Assembly (NCBI RefSeq): GCF_012927405.1
Contig: NZ_JABBGM010000006.1
Location: 204,894 to 268,893, forward strand
DNA: 64,000 nucleotides
Direction: 5' to 3'
Origin: Novosphingobium olei
GTDB taxonomy: Bacteria; Pseudomonadota; Alphaproteobacteria; Sphingomonadales; Sphingomonadaceae
Both the position numbers and the translations under genes were made by a program. How positions within the stretch are numbered: position 1 is the first letter of the stretch; every line of letters begins with the position of its first letter. Positions 36,205-46,352 of this stretch are shown here, in pieces. The notes under the pieces are model-generated. The model was not told the DNA's origin. It ran no database searches and was given only the letters and a program-made list of their open reading frames with translations.

Positions 36205-37941
36205 TCAGGCGCGTTCGGGCAGCAGCCCTTCGTAGTGGGCCTTCAGCTGCATGCCCAGCAGGCGGCAATAGAAGCGCACCTGCGACAGGTTCCCGCCCAT
36301 GAACCACAGACCGTCCTGCGCGGTGGGCTTCCACATGTTGCGCAGCTCGCCCTCCCACGGGCCGGGGTCGCCCTTGAAGCCAGAGCCATAGCCCCAGCAC
36401 CGGCCGACCTTTTCCGCCACGTCCTCGCCGATCAGCCGGGCCACCCACTGCTCCATCGCGCCGAAGCCGGTGGCATAGATGATGATGTCGGCATCAAGGT
36501 GCGTGCCGTCGGCGAATTCGACGCCGGTTTCGGTAATGCGGCTGATCTCGGTCCCGGTCTTGAGCGCGATGCGGCCGTCCGCGATCATCGCGCTGGCGCC
36601 CACGTCGATGTAATAGCCCGACGCCGACCGCAGGTACTTGGCGGCGATCCCCGCTCCGTCTTCGGCGAAATCGAGCCGGAATCCCGCCCGTTCCAGCCCG
36701 GCGTAGAAGTCCTTGTCGCGCTCGCGCATCATCTTCCACGCCTCGCGGTTGCCCGCTTCCATCAGCCGCAGCGGCAGCGAGGCGACCATCATGTCCGCCG
36801 TCTCGGTCGTCACGCCTTCGTCGACGGCTTCCTGCGAGAACAGCGGCCGCATCATCACTTCGCTCATCGTCGACTGGCGGATGATGTGGGTGGAGGATCG
36901 CTGCACCATCGTCGGCAGCGCGCCGTGATCGACCAGGTCGGCGCAGATGTCGTGAGCGCTGTTGTTGGCCCCGATCACCACCACGCGCTTGCCGGCAAGG
37001 CCTTCGCCGCCCTTGTGCGCGCTCGAATGGTACTGGGCCCCGCGGAAGCTTTCCTGTCCCTCGATCGTGGGTACCACGGGGAACCCGGCATTGCCCACCG
37101 CCATCACCAGATGCGCCGGGCGCAGCTCGATCTCCTCGCCCTCGCGCCGGATCTTCGCGATCCAGGTGCCGTCGGCCTCGTTGCGTTCCGCCCGGACGAG
37201 TTCGGTCTCGGTCCAGACGTTGACTTCCATGATCGCGGCATAGTGCTCCAGCCAGTCGCCCATCTTGTCCTTGGGCGTGTAGGCCGGCCAGTGTTCGGGA
37301 AAGGGCAGGTACGGCATGTGGTCGTACCACACCGGATCGTGCAGGGTCAGCGACTTGTAGCGCGATCGCCATTGGTCGCCCACCCGCGGATGCTTGTCGA
37401 TCAGCAGGTGCGGCACGCCCAGCAGGCGCAGCGTGGCCCCGATCGCCAGCCCGGCCTGCCCTGCGCCCACGACGAGGACGTAGGGTTGCACCTCGCGCCC
37501 GATGGCGGCCTGTTCGGCGCGCAACCGGTCCTGCCAGTTGGGTCCGGTCGGATCATGCTCCGCGCCGCTCGGCCGGCGATGGCCGAACGGGAACTCGTGC
37601 CCGCGCAGATCGCGCAGCACGGTCAGGAAGGTCAGCGCTACGCCATCGACCAGGCGCAGATAGCCCCTGGCCTGCCCGCTCGCGGTCTCGAATGAAAAGA
37701 AGCCCTCGCTCGCACCCTGGGCTGCCTCGCTGGTCCAGTTGCGGGCCTGCGTGATCTTGGCGCGGCGGGCGGCGAAGGCCGCAATCGCCTCGCGCCCTTC
37801 GTGCGTTGCCAGCGTCCAGTCGAAGGCCAGGAAATCGCGCCACAGGCCGTGCGGTGCGAAATGGGCGGCAACCGCCGCATCATCGGCCGAATCCAGCGCG
37901 CCCGAAAACGATTCCAGCCATTCCGCAACGTCGCTTGGCAT
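36205..37941 (-). CDS. Flavin-containing monooxygenase with N-terminal NTF2-like domain
   Basis: 578-residue cytoplasmic enzyme. Residues 1-120 form a SnoaL/NTF2-like domain (DDAAVAAHFAPHGLWRDFLA). FAD site GAGQAGLAIG near residue 158, then the NADPH Rossmann VVIGANNSAHDICADL near 320, and the ATGFG motif (IIIYATGFGAMEQW) near 485. This is the class B FMO/Baeyer-Villiger-like layout. Start at 37941 has GGAGAG 5 nt upstream; a longer open frame to 39351 crosses other genes and is rejected. It is divergent from a Crp/Fnr regulator across a strong palindrome. Substrate unknown. Confidence 0.92.
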   Translation of the reverse strand: MPSDVAEWLESFSGALDSADDAAVAAHFAPHGLWRDFLAFDWTLATHEGREAIAAFAARRAKITQARNWTSEAAQGASEGFFSFETASGQARGYLRLVDGVALTFLTVLRDLRGHEFPFGHRRPSGAEHDPTGPNWQDRLRAEQAAIGREVQPYVLVVGAGQAGLAIGATLRLLGVPHLLIDKHPRVGDQWRSRYKSLTLHDPVWYDHMPYLPFPEHWPAYTPKDKMGDWLEHYAAIMEVNVWTETELVRAERNEADGTWIAKIRREGEEIELRPAHLVMAVGNAGFPVVPTIEGQESFRGAQYHSSAHKGGEGLAGKRVVVIGANNSAHDICADLVDHGALPTMVQRSSTHIIRQSTMSEVMMRPLFSQEAVDEGVTTETADMMVASLPLRLMEAGNREAWKMMRERDKDFYAGLERAGFRLDFAEDGAGIAAKYLRSASGYYIDVGASAMIADGRIALKTGTEISRITETGVEFADGTHLDADIIIYATGFGAMEQWVARLIGEDVAEKVGRCWGYGSGFKGDPGPWEGELRNMWKPTAQDGLWFMGGNLSQVRFYCRLLGMQLKAHYEGLLPERA

Positions 37942-38026
37942 TTTCTCTCCGATTTTTATGGCCTGTTTTCCGGCAGCTTCATGACCGCATAGCCTTCCTC
38001 TGAACACCGGGGAAATAGCGTAATTG

Positions 38027-38052
38027 CTAGGCGGCGTGTCAACGCCGCCTAG
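38027..38052. promoter_or_regulatory. Perfect 10-6-10 palindrome between FMO and Crp/Fnr genes
   Basis: CTAGGCGGCG (38027-38036) and CGCCGCCTAG (38043-38052) are exact inverted repeats with a 6-nt centre TGTCAA, in the 180-nt divergent region. The spacing resembles Crp/Fnr operators, so autoregulation by the adjacent regulator is plausible. A cruciform or mRNA hairpin would also fit. Confidence 0.55.
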
Positions 38053-38121
38053 GGCCCGACCGCACCACTTGTCCGCCCCTTCGCAACGCGATAGCCTTCG
38101 CCCTCGAAGGGGGGCGGGACA

Positions 38122-38814
38122 ATGCAGCACACCACAGCGGCGAACAACGTCCCTACCGACGGCCTGCACGCCATTGTCCGCCGCACGTTCGGATGTTCCG
38201 AAGACCTTGCCGGCGTCATCGCCGGTCGCGCCCGCGTTCGCGCGCATCGGCCGCGCAGCACCATCGTCGCTGGCGAAAGCGAGGCCGATCACGTCCACCT
38301 CGTCGTCGATGGCCACGCCCGGATGATCGCCATCGCGATGGAAGGGCGCTCCAGCGTGATCGAGGACTACGTCGACGGCGACCTGTTCGGCGAACGCGGC
38401 CTGTTCGGTGAAGCGCGTTCGGCGCACGATGTTGTGGCCGTGCGCCATTCGCAGATCGGCGCCTTTGCCAACGGCGATTTCCTGTCGCTGATGAACACCT
38501 ACTCGGCCGTGGCCCTTGCCGTTTCGCGCCTGCTGGTGGCGCGGCTCGATCAGGCGCAGCGGCGGCTTGCCGAAGGATCGACGCTGTCGGTGCGCGGCCG
38601 GGTCTGTTCCGAAATCCTGCGCCTTGCCCGCAGCGGCGATGGCGTGAAGATCGCTCCGGCGCCCGTGCTCGCGCAGCTGGCGTTGAGCGTGGACAGCACG
38701 CGCGAGACGGTTTCGCGCACGATCTCGCAGCTGGAAAAGAAGGGCCTGATCCGGCGCGACGAGGGTGCGCTCAGCATCGTTTCGGTGCGCCGGCTCGAAG
38801 AACTGGTCTATTGA
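38122..38814 (+). CDS. Crp/Fnr-family regulator
   Basis: 230-residue regulator with an N-terminal cyclic-nucleotide-binding-like beta barrel (AGESEADHVHLVVDGHARM, VIEDYVDGDLFGERGLFGEA) and a C-terminal winged helix (APVLAQLALSVDSTRETVSR, LEKKGLIRRDEGALSI). The cysteines that bind FeS in Fnr are absent from the N-terminus, which argues against oxygen sensing of the Fnr kind. Divergent from the flavin monooxygenase; it overlaps by 7 nt the end of the convergent TPR gene. Ligand unknown; cAMP-binding residues are not clearly conserved. Confidence 0.9.
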   Translation: MQHTTAANNVPTDGLHAIVRRTFGCSEDLAGVIAGRARVRAHRPRSTIVAGESEADHVHLVVDGHARMIAIAMEGRSSVIEDYVDGDLFGERGLFGEARSAHDVVAVRHSQIGAFANGDFLSLMNTYSAVALAVSRLLVARLDQAQRRLAEGSTLSVRGRVCSEILRLARSGDGVKIAPAPVLAQLALSVDSTRETVSRTISQLEKKGLIRRDEGALSIVSVRRLEELVY

Positions 38815-40427
38815 GCCGCGCGCACCGCGAACAGCGGCGCTTCGTCCAGCATGCCCACTTCCTCGATTTCCATCTGTTCGGCGCAATTGACGCTGGCGGC
38901 GGCGGCAAAGGCTTCGGTCGCGACCAGCACCCCCGGCAGCGCCCGGCGCGACAGCGCGTCGAGTTGCGCCACCGCATTGCCGACCAGCGCATCGGGATCG
39001 CGCAGCCGGTGGGCAAGGCCATAGTGGCCAACGATGCGCAAGCTTTCGGCAGCGCCCGCGGCATCGAGCAGGCGGGCGGCGTGGTGCCAGGCAGCGTCGG
39101 GATCGGCAAAGGCGACGATGCGCGCGTTGCCGGCCGGCAGCAGCAGGTCGGGGCGCGGCTCGATCCGCGCGGCGCGGGCGCGGAAGGGTTCGACCACGAG
39201 ATCGAGCGCATCGGCAAAGGCGTTGTCGTCCAGCTGGTCCAGCCCTTCGAACCCGATCTGCAGCATCGCGATCAGCTGCAGGTCGCCGCGCCCTTCGGGG
39301 GCCTTCGCGCCCGATGCGGTGACCGGGGCGGAGCGGGGCACGCGCAGGCACACCTGGCCGGAACCGCCGGTGCCGCGCCCGGCATTCCAGCGCTCGCCCA
39401 TGTAGCGGGTGTTGAGCCCCAGGCCGAAGGGCCCTTCGCCATCGTCGATCACCAGCAGCTGGTGTGCCTCGGTCTGCAGACGGCGGGCATGGACGCGGGC
39501 GGCGCCCATCGCCACATCGGCGGCAAGCCGTGTCGCCAGCGGTTGGTAGCCGCCATCGATCGTGGTCACCCAGCGCAGGCTCGTCGCGCGCTCGATCGCG
39601 TCGGCAAAGCGCCGTTCCCAGGCCGGGCCATAAGGCGTGACGGATTGCGCGCGAAAGGTATCGGGGGGCGTCGGCAGCACCACGTGCAGGTCGGCCCCCT
39701 GTTCGAGCAGCACTTCGGCGACGACGAGGTCCGCCCCGGCCGCCAGCGCGCCGAACCCCGCGCCGATGTTTTCATCGCCGATGACGGCAGCCACGCGTTC
39801 TCCCAGCACCGCAGCCGCGCTTTGCGCCACGCCGAGATGGCCGGCAAAATGCAGCGCGCGGGTGGGGCGATAGGCATCGAGCCAGGCGGCATCCTCGCCC
39901 GCGGCGGCAAGGATAAGCGAAAGGCGCCGCATCGTCGCGGCGTGATCTTCGGGATCGTCGCGCGATAGCGCGGCGGCCTTGGCCAGCTGCACCTTCGCTC
40001 CGGCAGTGTCGCCCAGCAGCAGCAGCGCCTCGGCCCGCGCTGCCGCGAGCCAGCTCGGCGTTTCCTGCAATGGCCCGCCGCCATCGAGCGCGGCGAGCAG
40101 CGCGCGGGCCAGCTCCTGCGCGCGCTCGCGCTCTCCGGCAAGCCAGGTCATCGTGGCCTGGTTGATCTGGCTATAGGCCTGCGGATCGAGCGCGTTGGCG
40201 GCGGCGAAAGCGGCGGCCGCCTCGGCAAACAGGCGCGGCTTGCGGTCCTGGGGGGCCTGCAGCGCGCGGTCGCGGGCAAGCCGTCCGGCAACCGCCAGCG
40301 CAGCGGCATCATCGGTGGCAGAGCCGAAGCCGCCAGCCTCGAAAAGCGCGGTCGCATGGCCCAGCGCACCCGCTCTCGCTGCGGTAACCACCTGCGCCAG
40401 GGTCGGCGCTCGCTGCGCGATTTTCAT
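38808..40427 (-). CDS. TPR protein with predicted Rossmann/SLOG-like region
   Basis: 539-residue cytoplasmic protein (549 if it starts at 40457). Residues 30-200 are helical TPR-like repeats (WLAAARAEALLLLGDTAGAK). Residues 205-300 hold a Rossmann-like block, GFGALAAGADLVVAEVLLEQ then GADLHVVLPTP and WERRFADAIERATSLRWVTT. This block recurs in TPR proteins fused to adenylate/guanylate cyclase domains and looks like a nucleotide-handling SLOG-type fold. Here the C-terminus is a diverged cyclase-like region without a recognisable cyclase active site. No clear ribosome site. It converges on the Crp/Fnr gene with a 7-nt overlap and lies about 0.7 kb from a SLOG-SLATT gene. Fold and link are inferred. 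Confidence 0.6.
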   Translation of the reverse strand: MKIAQRAPTLAQVVTAARAGALGHATALFEAGGFGSATDDAAALAVAGRLARDRALQAPQDRKPRLFAEAAAAFAAANALDPQAYSQINQATMTWLAGERERAQELARALLAALDGGGPLQETPSWLAAARAEALLLLGDTAGAKVQLAKAAALSRDDPEDHAATMRRLSLILAAAGEDAAWLDAYRPTRALHFAGHLGVAQSAAAVLGERVAAVIGDENIGAGFGALAAGADLVVAEVLLEQGADLHVVLPTPPDTFRAQSVTPYGPAWERRFADAIERATSLRWVTTIDGGYQPLATRLAADVAMGAARVHARRLQTEAHQLLVIDDGEGPFGLGLNTRYMGERWNAGRGTGGSGQVCLRVPRSAPVTASGAKAPEGRGDLQLIAMLQIGFEGLDQLDDNAFADALDLVVEPFRARAARIEPRPDLLLPAGNARIVAFADPDAAWHHAARLLDAAGAAESLRIVGHYGLAHRLRDPDALVGNAVAQLDALSRRALPGVLVATEAFAAAASVNCAEQMEIEEVGMLDEAPLFAVRAAQ

Positions 40428-40495
40428 GAGCGCGCGGTATGCCGGAAGAAGCACCATTGTGCAAACACGCCTGGGTTGAGCAGCCCGGAATCGTG

Positions 40496-40555
40496 CTGGA
40501 CGGGAAAGCGGGCTGGTGCTTTCCCGTCCAGTTGCCGGACCGCCCGGTCCGGCAA
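40496..40555. terminator. Two tandem perfect hairpins
   Basis: Hairpin 1: CTGGACGGGAAAGC (40496-40509) with GCTTTCCCGTCCAG (40518-40531), 14 bp. Hairpin 2: TTGCCGGACC (40532-40541) with GGTCCGGCAA (40546-40555), 10 bp with a 4-nt loop. They abut, between the leftward UrcA gene stop (40568) and the upstream end of the TPR gene. No U-tract follows on either strand, so they may be a Rho-independent-like block, an mRNA 3' protector, or a small structured RNA. Confidence 0.6.
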
Positions 40556-40567
40556 TCGGTCTGGCCG

Positions 40568-40903
40568 TCAGTTGCCGACCGGCAGGGTGCGCGGCGTGGC
40601 GGCGGCGAGCGCCTGGCCATTGGCGTTCTTCTGCGCTTCGAGCCTGGCGAGCTGGGCCTGGGCCCCTGCCTTGGCGCGGCGGTAGCAATCGCGGGCAGCG
40701 CGCACTTCGGCCATGCTGAGGTCGGCGGGCTTGCACACCTTGCGCGCGGCGATCTCGATCTGCGCCTGTGCCTGCGCAAGGGTGAGCCGTTCGATGTTGA
40801 TCGCCTGGCTGCCGGTTGCTTCGTAAGCCTGGGCGAAAGCGCCTGCCGGGGCGGCGACGATCAGCGCGGCGATCAGGGCGGGGCGGAAGAAGGTCTTGGT
40901 CAT
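40568..40903 (-). CDS. UrcA-family protein
   Basis: 111-residue exported protein: signal peptide MTKTFFRPALIAALIVAAPAGAFA, then the UrcA pattern of a short strand (INIERLTLAQAQAQIEIAAR) and paired cysteines in RKVCKPADLSMAEVRAARDC that probably form a disulfide. AGGAG lies 7 nt upstream of the ATG. UrcA proteins are small periplasmic proteins frequent in sphingomonads; no function is established. Divergent from the SLOG-SLATT gene. Confidence 0.82.
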   Translation of the reverse strand: MTKTFFRPALIAALIVAAPAGAFAQAYEATGSQAINIERLTLAQAQAQIEIAARKVCKPADLSMAEVRAARDCYRRAKAGAQAQLARLEAQKNANGQALAAATPRTLPVGN

Positions 40904-41109
40904 CGTGCGTCTCCTGGGTCCTTGGGGCCGGGGTTGTTTCCCTCGACAAGGAGACGTCTACGCCGGTGCGATTCGCGCTGCGCGTGACGGTGGTCACGCT
41001 TTTGCCGGCGATCGTTTTTTCCACGCCCGATACGCAGCGAGCAGGCTTTATCTCGCCCGCCGCTGGGTTAAGGAGTGAAGGTTCACGAACCCGTTGCGAA
41101 AGGTTGGAG

Positions 41110-42801
41110 ATGGCCGGCGCTGCGCTTGTCCGGATTGGCGTCACGGGTCATCGCCCCCGGCTGCTGGACCAGTGCGATCCCGCCGACCTGCGCACCCGCA
41201 TCACCGCCACGATGCGCGCCATCGCCGCGCAGCTGGGCCCCGATGCCGCCATCACGGTGGTTTCGTGCGGCGCTGCCGGGGCGGACCAGCTGGCCGCGCG
41301 CTGCGCGCTCGATCTGGGCTGGCGGCACGAGCTGGTGATTCCGTTCGCACCCGCCGACTTCGCGCTCGACTTTGCGGAAGGGGCGGAGCGCGCGCAGTTC
41401 GACGCAACGCTGGCAGGCGCAGCCCACACCTTCGCGCTAGATGGCGCGCGCACCGATGCGGATGCCGCGGCGCAGGCGTACGAGCGCGCGGGCCGGGTCA
41501 TGCTGGCGCAGTCGGACATCGTCATCGCTATATGGAACGGCGGGCCCGCGGCCGGGATCGGCGGCACCGGGCAGATCGTTGCCGAAGCGGTGGGCGACGG
41601 CATCCCCGTCGTCCATCTGCCGACCACGGCCGCCGCCGCGCCGGTCCTGCTGTGGGGAAGCGGCGGGGAAAGCGATGCGGGCGGCGATACCCTGCAGACC
41701 GTGGCGCGCCTTCCGCTCGAAAGGATCGGCGATGTGCTGCGTGCGCTGCCGGGCGTCGCGTCGGCGCCAGCGCCGCAAGGCAGTGATGCGATGGGCTTGC
41801 GGGCGCGCCTCCTCGCCGTGCCCTATCGCCTGATGCTAAGCCTGACCGGCGCGCGTGATCCCGGCGCGGCCGGGGCGGCCCATGCCGAACTGCCGCTCGC
41901 CCCCGAAATTGCCGAGGCCTTCAGCCGCGCCGACCGGACTGCCAGCGCAGCGGGATCGGCGTTTCGCGGGGCCTATGTCGCGAACTTCACGCTCGCTGCC
42001 GCAGCGGTGCTGGTCGCGCTGTCGGGGCTGCTGTTCCCGGTGGGGTTCAAGCCGGTGCTGCTCGCCAGCGAGTTGGCGCTGATCGGCTGCATCCTCGCCA
42101 TCACGCGGATCGGCACGCGCGAAGACTGGCACCGCCGCTGGATGGAAAGCCGGCAACTGGCAGAGCGGCTGCGCTGCCTTGGCCTCGCGGCGCGGCTCGG
42201 CGAACTTGGGCTGCGTGCGCACGGAGCAAGGACCGCCGCCGATGTGCAGGCCAGCGCCAGAGCCGTCGCGCGTGCGGTCGGCCTGCCCGATGTCCGCGTC
42301 GATCGCCCCTGGCTGGAAGGAGTGCGGGGCGATCTCCTGTCTTTGATGGCAAGCCAGCGCGCTTATTTCGCGCGGGAAAGCCGCACGATGCACCGGCTCG
42401 ATCATCGTCTCCATCGCGTCGGACTGCTGCTGTTTGCCGCCACCGCGCTGGTCTGCGCCGCGTTCCTCGGGTGGGAGGCGCTGCTCGGCCTCCATCTTGT
42501 GCAGATGGACGAAGAGGCGCTGCATCATGCGGCGGTGTGGGTCACCGTGGCGACCGCCGCGTTCCCGGCGCTGGGTGCGGCGCTCCACGGCATCCGCATG
42601 CAGGGCGATTTCGCCGGGGTGGCCGATCGCAGCCACACGACGGAGCGCGATCTTGCCCGGCTCGAACAGGCGATCCTGGCCGAACCGGTCGAATTCGACC
42701 GGCTGCTGCTGCGCGTGCGCCGGGTCACCGCGCTCCTGACCGACGATCTCGACAGCTGGACCCACGCCTATCGCGGGCGACCGCTGGTGCTGCCGGGCTG
42801 A
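41110..42801 (+). CDS. SLOG-domain protein with SLATT-like membrane region
   Basis: 563-residue predicted inner-membrane protein. It opens with a SLOG/DprA-like Rossmann block (VRIGVTGHRPRLL near residue 8, SCGAAGADQLAARCALDLGW, and QSDIVIAIWNGGPAAGIGGT), then two hydrophobic helices near 290-340, a helical middle, and two further helices near 435-460 and 473-492 in a SLATT/DUF4231-like arrangement. In studied cases SLOG domains bind or process nucleotides, and SLATT proteins are thought to open membrane pores, often in phage-conflict loci. The ATG at 41110 has GGTTGGAG just upstream. No cyclase or nucleotide synthase adjoins, so a defence role is only inferred. Confidence 0.72.
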   Translation: MAGAALVRIGVTGHRPRLLDQCDPADLRTRITATMRAIAAQLGPDAAITVVSCGAAGADQLAARCALDLGWRHELVIPFAPADFALDFAEGAERAQFDATLAGAAHTFALDGARTDADAAAQAYERAGRVMLAQSDIVIAIWNGGPAAGIGGTGQIVAEAVGDGIPVVHLPTTAAAAPVLLWGSGGESDAGGDTLQTVARLPLERIGDVLRALPGVASAPAPQGSDAMGLRARLLAVPYRLMLSLTGARDPGAAGAAHAELPLAPEIAEAFSRADRTASAAGSAFRGAYVANFTLAAAAVLVALSGLLFPVGFKPVLLASELALIGCILAITRIGTREDWHRRWMESRQLAERLRCLGLAARLGELGLRAHGARTAADVQASARAVARAVGLPDVRVDRPWLEGVRGDLLSLMASQRAYFARESRTMHRLDHRLHRVGLLLFAATALVCAAFLGWEALLGLHLVQMDEEALHHAAVWVTVATAAFPALGAALHGIRMQGDFAGVADRSHTTERDLARLEQAILAEPVEFDRLLLRVRRVTALLTDDLDSWTHAYRGRPLVLPG

Positions 42802-42805
42802 TCCT

Positions 42806-43684
42806 TCAGGCGATCAGCGCGGGCAGCCGCCGTTCCAGCAAGTCGATCAGCGCGCGCACCTTGGGCACGGCGAAGCGGCGCTGGGGATAGACCGCCCAGA
42901 TCGGTTCGGGCAGATCGTCGAAGGCATCGAGCACCGGGATCAGCGAACCCGCCGCGATGGCATCCTGCACATAGAACGCGGGCAGCTGGCACAGGCCCAT
43001 CCCGCCCTGCGCCGCGCGCATCACCGCCACCCCGCTGTTGCAGCGCAGCCGCCCGGTGGGCACGATGCTGAGCCGCTGCCCGTCGACGCGAAAGTGCCAG
43101 TTGGTGTTGGTGCCCACCAGGCACTGGTGCGCCGCCAGGTCCGAAGGATGCGCAGGATGGCCGGCTTGCGCCAGGTACGCGGGCGCGGCGCAGGTCACCA
43201 GCGTGCGTTCGGCCACCTGCCGCGCGGCGAGACGCGCATCGAGCGGGCTGCCGGTGCGGATCGCGATGTCGAAGCCTTCGCTGACCAGATCGACGATGCG
43301 GTTGGTGGTCTCCAGCGTCACCGAAAGCCCGGGATGGTCGTGCAGGAATTCCTCCACCACGGGCGCCACGAAACGCTCCCCGATGGCGACGGACGACGTC
43401 AGCCGCACTTCGCCGCGCATCTCGCCCTGCGCGCGCAGCTGGCGCAGCGCCTCGTCGCGCTCCTCGATGATCCGGCGGAACTGTTCGACGATCGAGCGGC
43501 CCGCATCGGTCAGAGCCACCGAACGCGTGGTGCGCTCGAACAGGCGCAGGCCAAGCCGTTCCTCGAGCCGCGCGACCGCCCGGCTGATCATCGAGGTGGA
43601 TTCGCCCAGGCGCCGTGCGGCCGAAACGAAGCTCCCCGTGTCGGCAATCGCCACCACTTCGTCGAGCCCGTCCCATCGCGACAC
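42806..43684 (-). CDS. LysR-family regulator
   Basis: 292-residue LysR regulator: helix-turn-helix GSFVSAARRLGESTSMISRA, LERTTRSV-type wing (LRLFERTTRSVALTDAGR) and a periplasmic-binding-like effector domain (FDIAIRTGSPLDARLAARQV). GTG at 43684 is preferred, since it gives the usual start SRWDGLDE and has GGGGA 7 nt upstream; a TTG at 43705 is an alternative. It is divergent from the class III ADH gene and may regulate it, though formaldehyde operons are more often controlled by FrmR-type repressors. It converges on the SLOG-SLATT gene with a 4-nt gap. Confidence 0.9.
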   Translation of the reverse strand: MSRWDGLDEVVAIADTGSFVSAARRLGESTSMISRAVARLEERLGLRLFERTTRSVALTDAGRSIVEQFRRIIEERDEALRQLRAQGEMRGEVRLTSSVAIGERFVAPVVEEFLHDHPGLSVTLETTNRIVDLVSEGFDIAIRTGSPLDARLAARQVAERTLVTCAAPAYLAQAGHPAHPSDLAAHQCLVGTNTNWHFRVDGQRLSIVPTGRLRCNSGVAVMRAAQGGMGLCQLPAFYVQDAIAAGSLIPVLDAFDDLPEPIWAVYPQRRFAVPKVRALIDLLERRLPALIA

Positions 43685-43784
43685 CGCATTGTCCCCAGAT
43701 TGCAAAAGTGAAAATCGGATTTCACGGTTTATCGCAGGGCCGCAGCAATGTTAAGCGGCGCGCATCCACTCGAAAGGGTTCTCC

Positions 43785-44897
<1,113 letters not shown>

Positions 44898-44913
44898 TCG
44901 GCCGGATAGCGAG

Positions 44914-45753
44914 ATGACGATCGAGCAGGTCAGCGCCAACCGCAGCCACGGCGGTATCCAGAGCGTCCACACCCATCACAGCACGGCGACGGGCACGCCG
45001 ATGACCTTTTCGGTGTTCGTCCCCGATCATGCCGAAGGCGAAAAGCTGCCGGTGCTGTGGTATCTCTCGGGGCTGACCTGCACCCACGCCAACGTCACCG
45101 AAAAGGGCGAATTCCGTGCGGCCTGTGCGCAGCACGGGATCGTCTTCGTCTGCCCCGACACATCGCCGCGCGGCGATGACGTGCCCGATGACGAGGGATA
45201 CGATTTCGGCAAGGGCGCGGGCTTCTACGTCAACGCAACGCAAGCCCCCTGGGCGGCGAACTTCCGCATGCGCGATTACATCGAACAGGAATTGCCCGCG
45301 CTTGTCGCCGCGCATTTCCCGGTCGACATGGCGCGGCAGGGGATCACCGGCCATTCGATGGGCGGGCACGGCGCGCTCACCATCGGCCTGCGCAACGCCG
45401 GCCGTTTCCGTTCGGTCAGCGCGTTCTCACCGATCGTCAGCCCGCTCAATTGCCCCTGGGGCGAAAAGGCGCTGGGCGGCTACCTCGGCCCCGACAAGGC
45501 GGCCTGGCGCGAATACGATGCTTGCGCGCTGATCGCGGACGGGGCGCGGGTGCCCGACCTGCTGGTCGATCAGGGCGATGCCGACGGCTTCCTGGCCGAT
45601 CAGCTCAAGACCCACCTGCTCGAAGAAGCCTGCGCCAGCGCCGGGCAACCCGCCACGATCCGCATGCAGGCCGGCTACGACCACTCGTACTATTTCATCT
45701 CGACCTTCATGGCCGACCACGTCGCCTGGCACGCCGAGCGGCTGAAGGCCTGA
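44914..45753 (+). CDS. fghA: S-formylglutathione hydrolase
   Basis: 279-residue serine esterase that releases formate and glutathione from S-formylglutathione, the second step of formaldehyde detoxification. The nucleophile motif GHSMGGHGA is near residue 148; the Asp and His of the triad lie in QGDADGFL and GYDHSYYF. LWYLSGLTCTHANVTEKG is the family-specific oxyanion/N-terminal block. It is the second gene of the frmA operon and is convergent with the PilZ gene (8 nt gap). Confidence 0.97.
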   Translation: MTIEQVSANRSHGGIQSVHTHHSTATGTPMTFSVFVPDHAEGEKLPVLWYLSGLTCTHANVTEKGEFRAACAQHGIVFVCPDTSPRGDDVPDDEGYDFGKGAGFYVNATQAPWAANFRMRDYIEQELPALVAAHFPVDMARQGITGHSMGGHGALTIGLRNAGRFRSVSAFSPIVSPLNCPWGEKALGGYLGPDKAAWREYDACALIADGARVPDLLVDQGDADGFLADQLKTHLLEEACASAGQPATIRMQAGYDHSYYFISTFMADHVAWHAERLKA

Positions 45754-45760
45754 TCGTGGG

Positions 45761-46168
45761 TCAGACCCGGCGCAGGCGCGTCGGGTCGACCCGCGGGGTG
45801 TAGACGCGGTGGCGGTCCTCGATCTGCCAGGTCGATCCCGGCGCGGGCTCGCTCGCCTTGCGATGGATCGCCTCCTCGACATCGGTCGCCGCCAGCTTGT
45901 CGTCCAGCGCCACGCCAAACGCCTGTCCCTTCACCCAGCGCACGGTGCCGTGGACCGCGACGTCTCCGGGCAGGCGGACCAGCACGGATTCGCCCTTGAC
46001 CGGGGCGATGCTGCGGCAGGTTCCGCCAAGGCCGAATTCGGACAGGTTGCGGATGATGACGTCGCGCTCCTCCCCCGTATCGGTCACGAGCGTTGCGCGG
46101 ACGATCCGCGCACGACGGTGTTCGCGACCGACGCGATCGTGCATTTCGGACGGAAGATCAAAGCTCAT
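45761..46168 (-). CDS. PilZ-domain protein
   Basis: 135-residue single-domain protein. The PilZ c-di-GMP motifs are both present: RxxxR in REHRRARIVRA near residue 15, and the (D/N)xSxxG-type IRNLSEFGLGG near 38, followed by strands GESVLVRLPGDV and GTVRWVKGQAFGVAL. It probably senses cyclic di-GMP and passes the signal to a partner; motility or exopolysaccharide are typical outputs. Monocistronic between two other transcripts. Confidence 0.87.
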   Translation of the reverse strand: MSFDLPSEMHDRVGREHRRARIVRATLVTDTGEERDVIIRNLSEFGLGGTCRSIAPVKGESVLVRLPGDVAVHGTVRWVKGQAFGVALDDKLAATDVEEAIHRKASEPAPGSTWQIEDRHRVYTPRVDPTRLRRV

Positions 46169-46352
46169 GCGACATGTCCAAAGGGCTGGCGTGTTGCCGG
46201 GGCTTATCAGAACGTCGGGACAATCAACAGTGCTGTTTCCTTAAATAATCTTTAGAAACCATAGATTTGACGTTACGTTGCAACCCTCAGTGGGAACGAT
46301 CGTAATCGCTGTGGATTGCGCAGTAAGGATCGAATTCCAGGAACTAGTACCA

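Noticed and set aside
36205..39351. 1048-codon leftward frame extending the flavin monooxygenase
   Set aside because: It crosses the Crp/Fnr and TPR genes; ATG 37941 has a good ribosome site and starts the NTF2-like domain.
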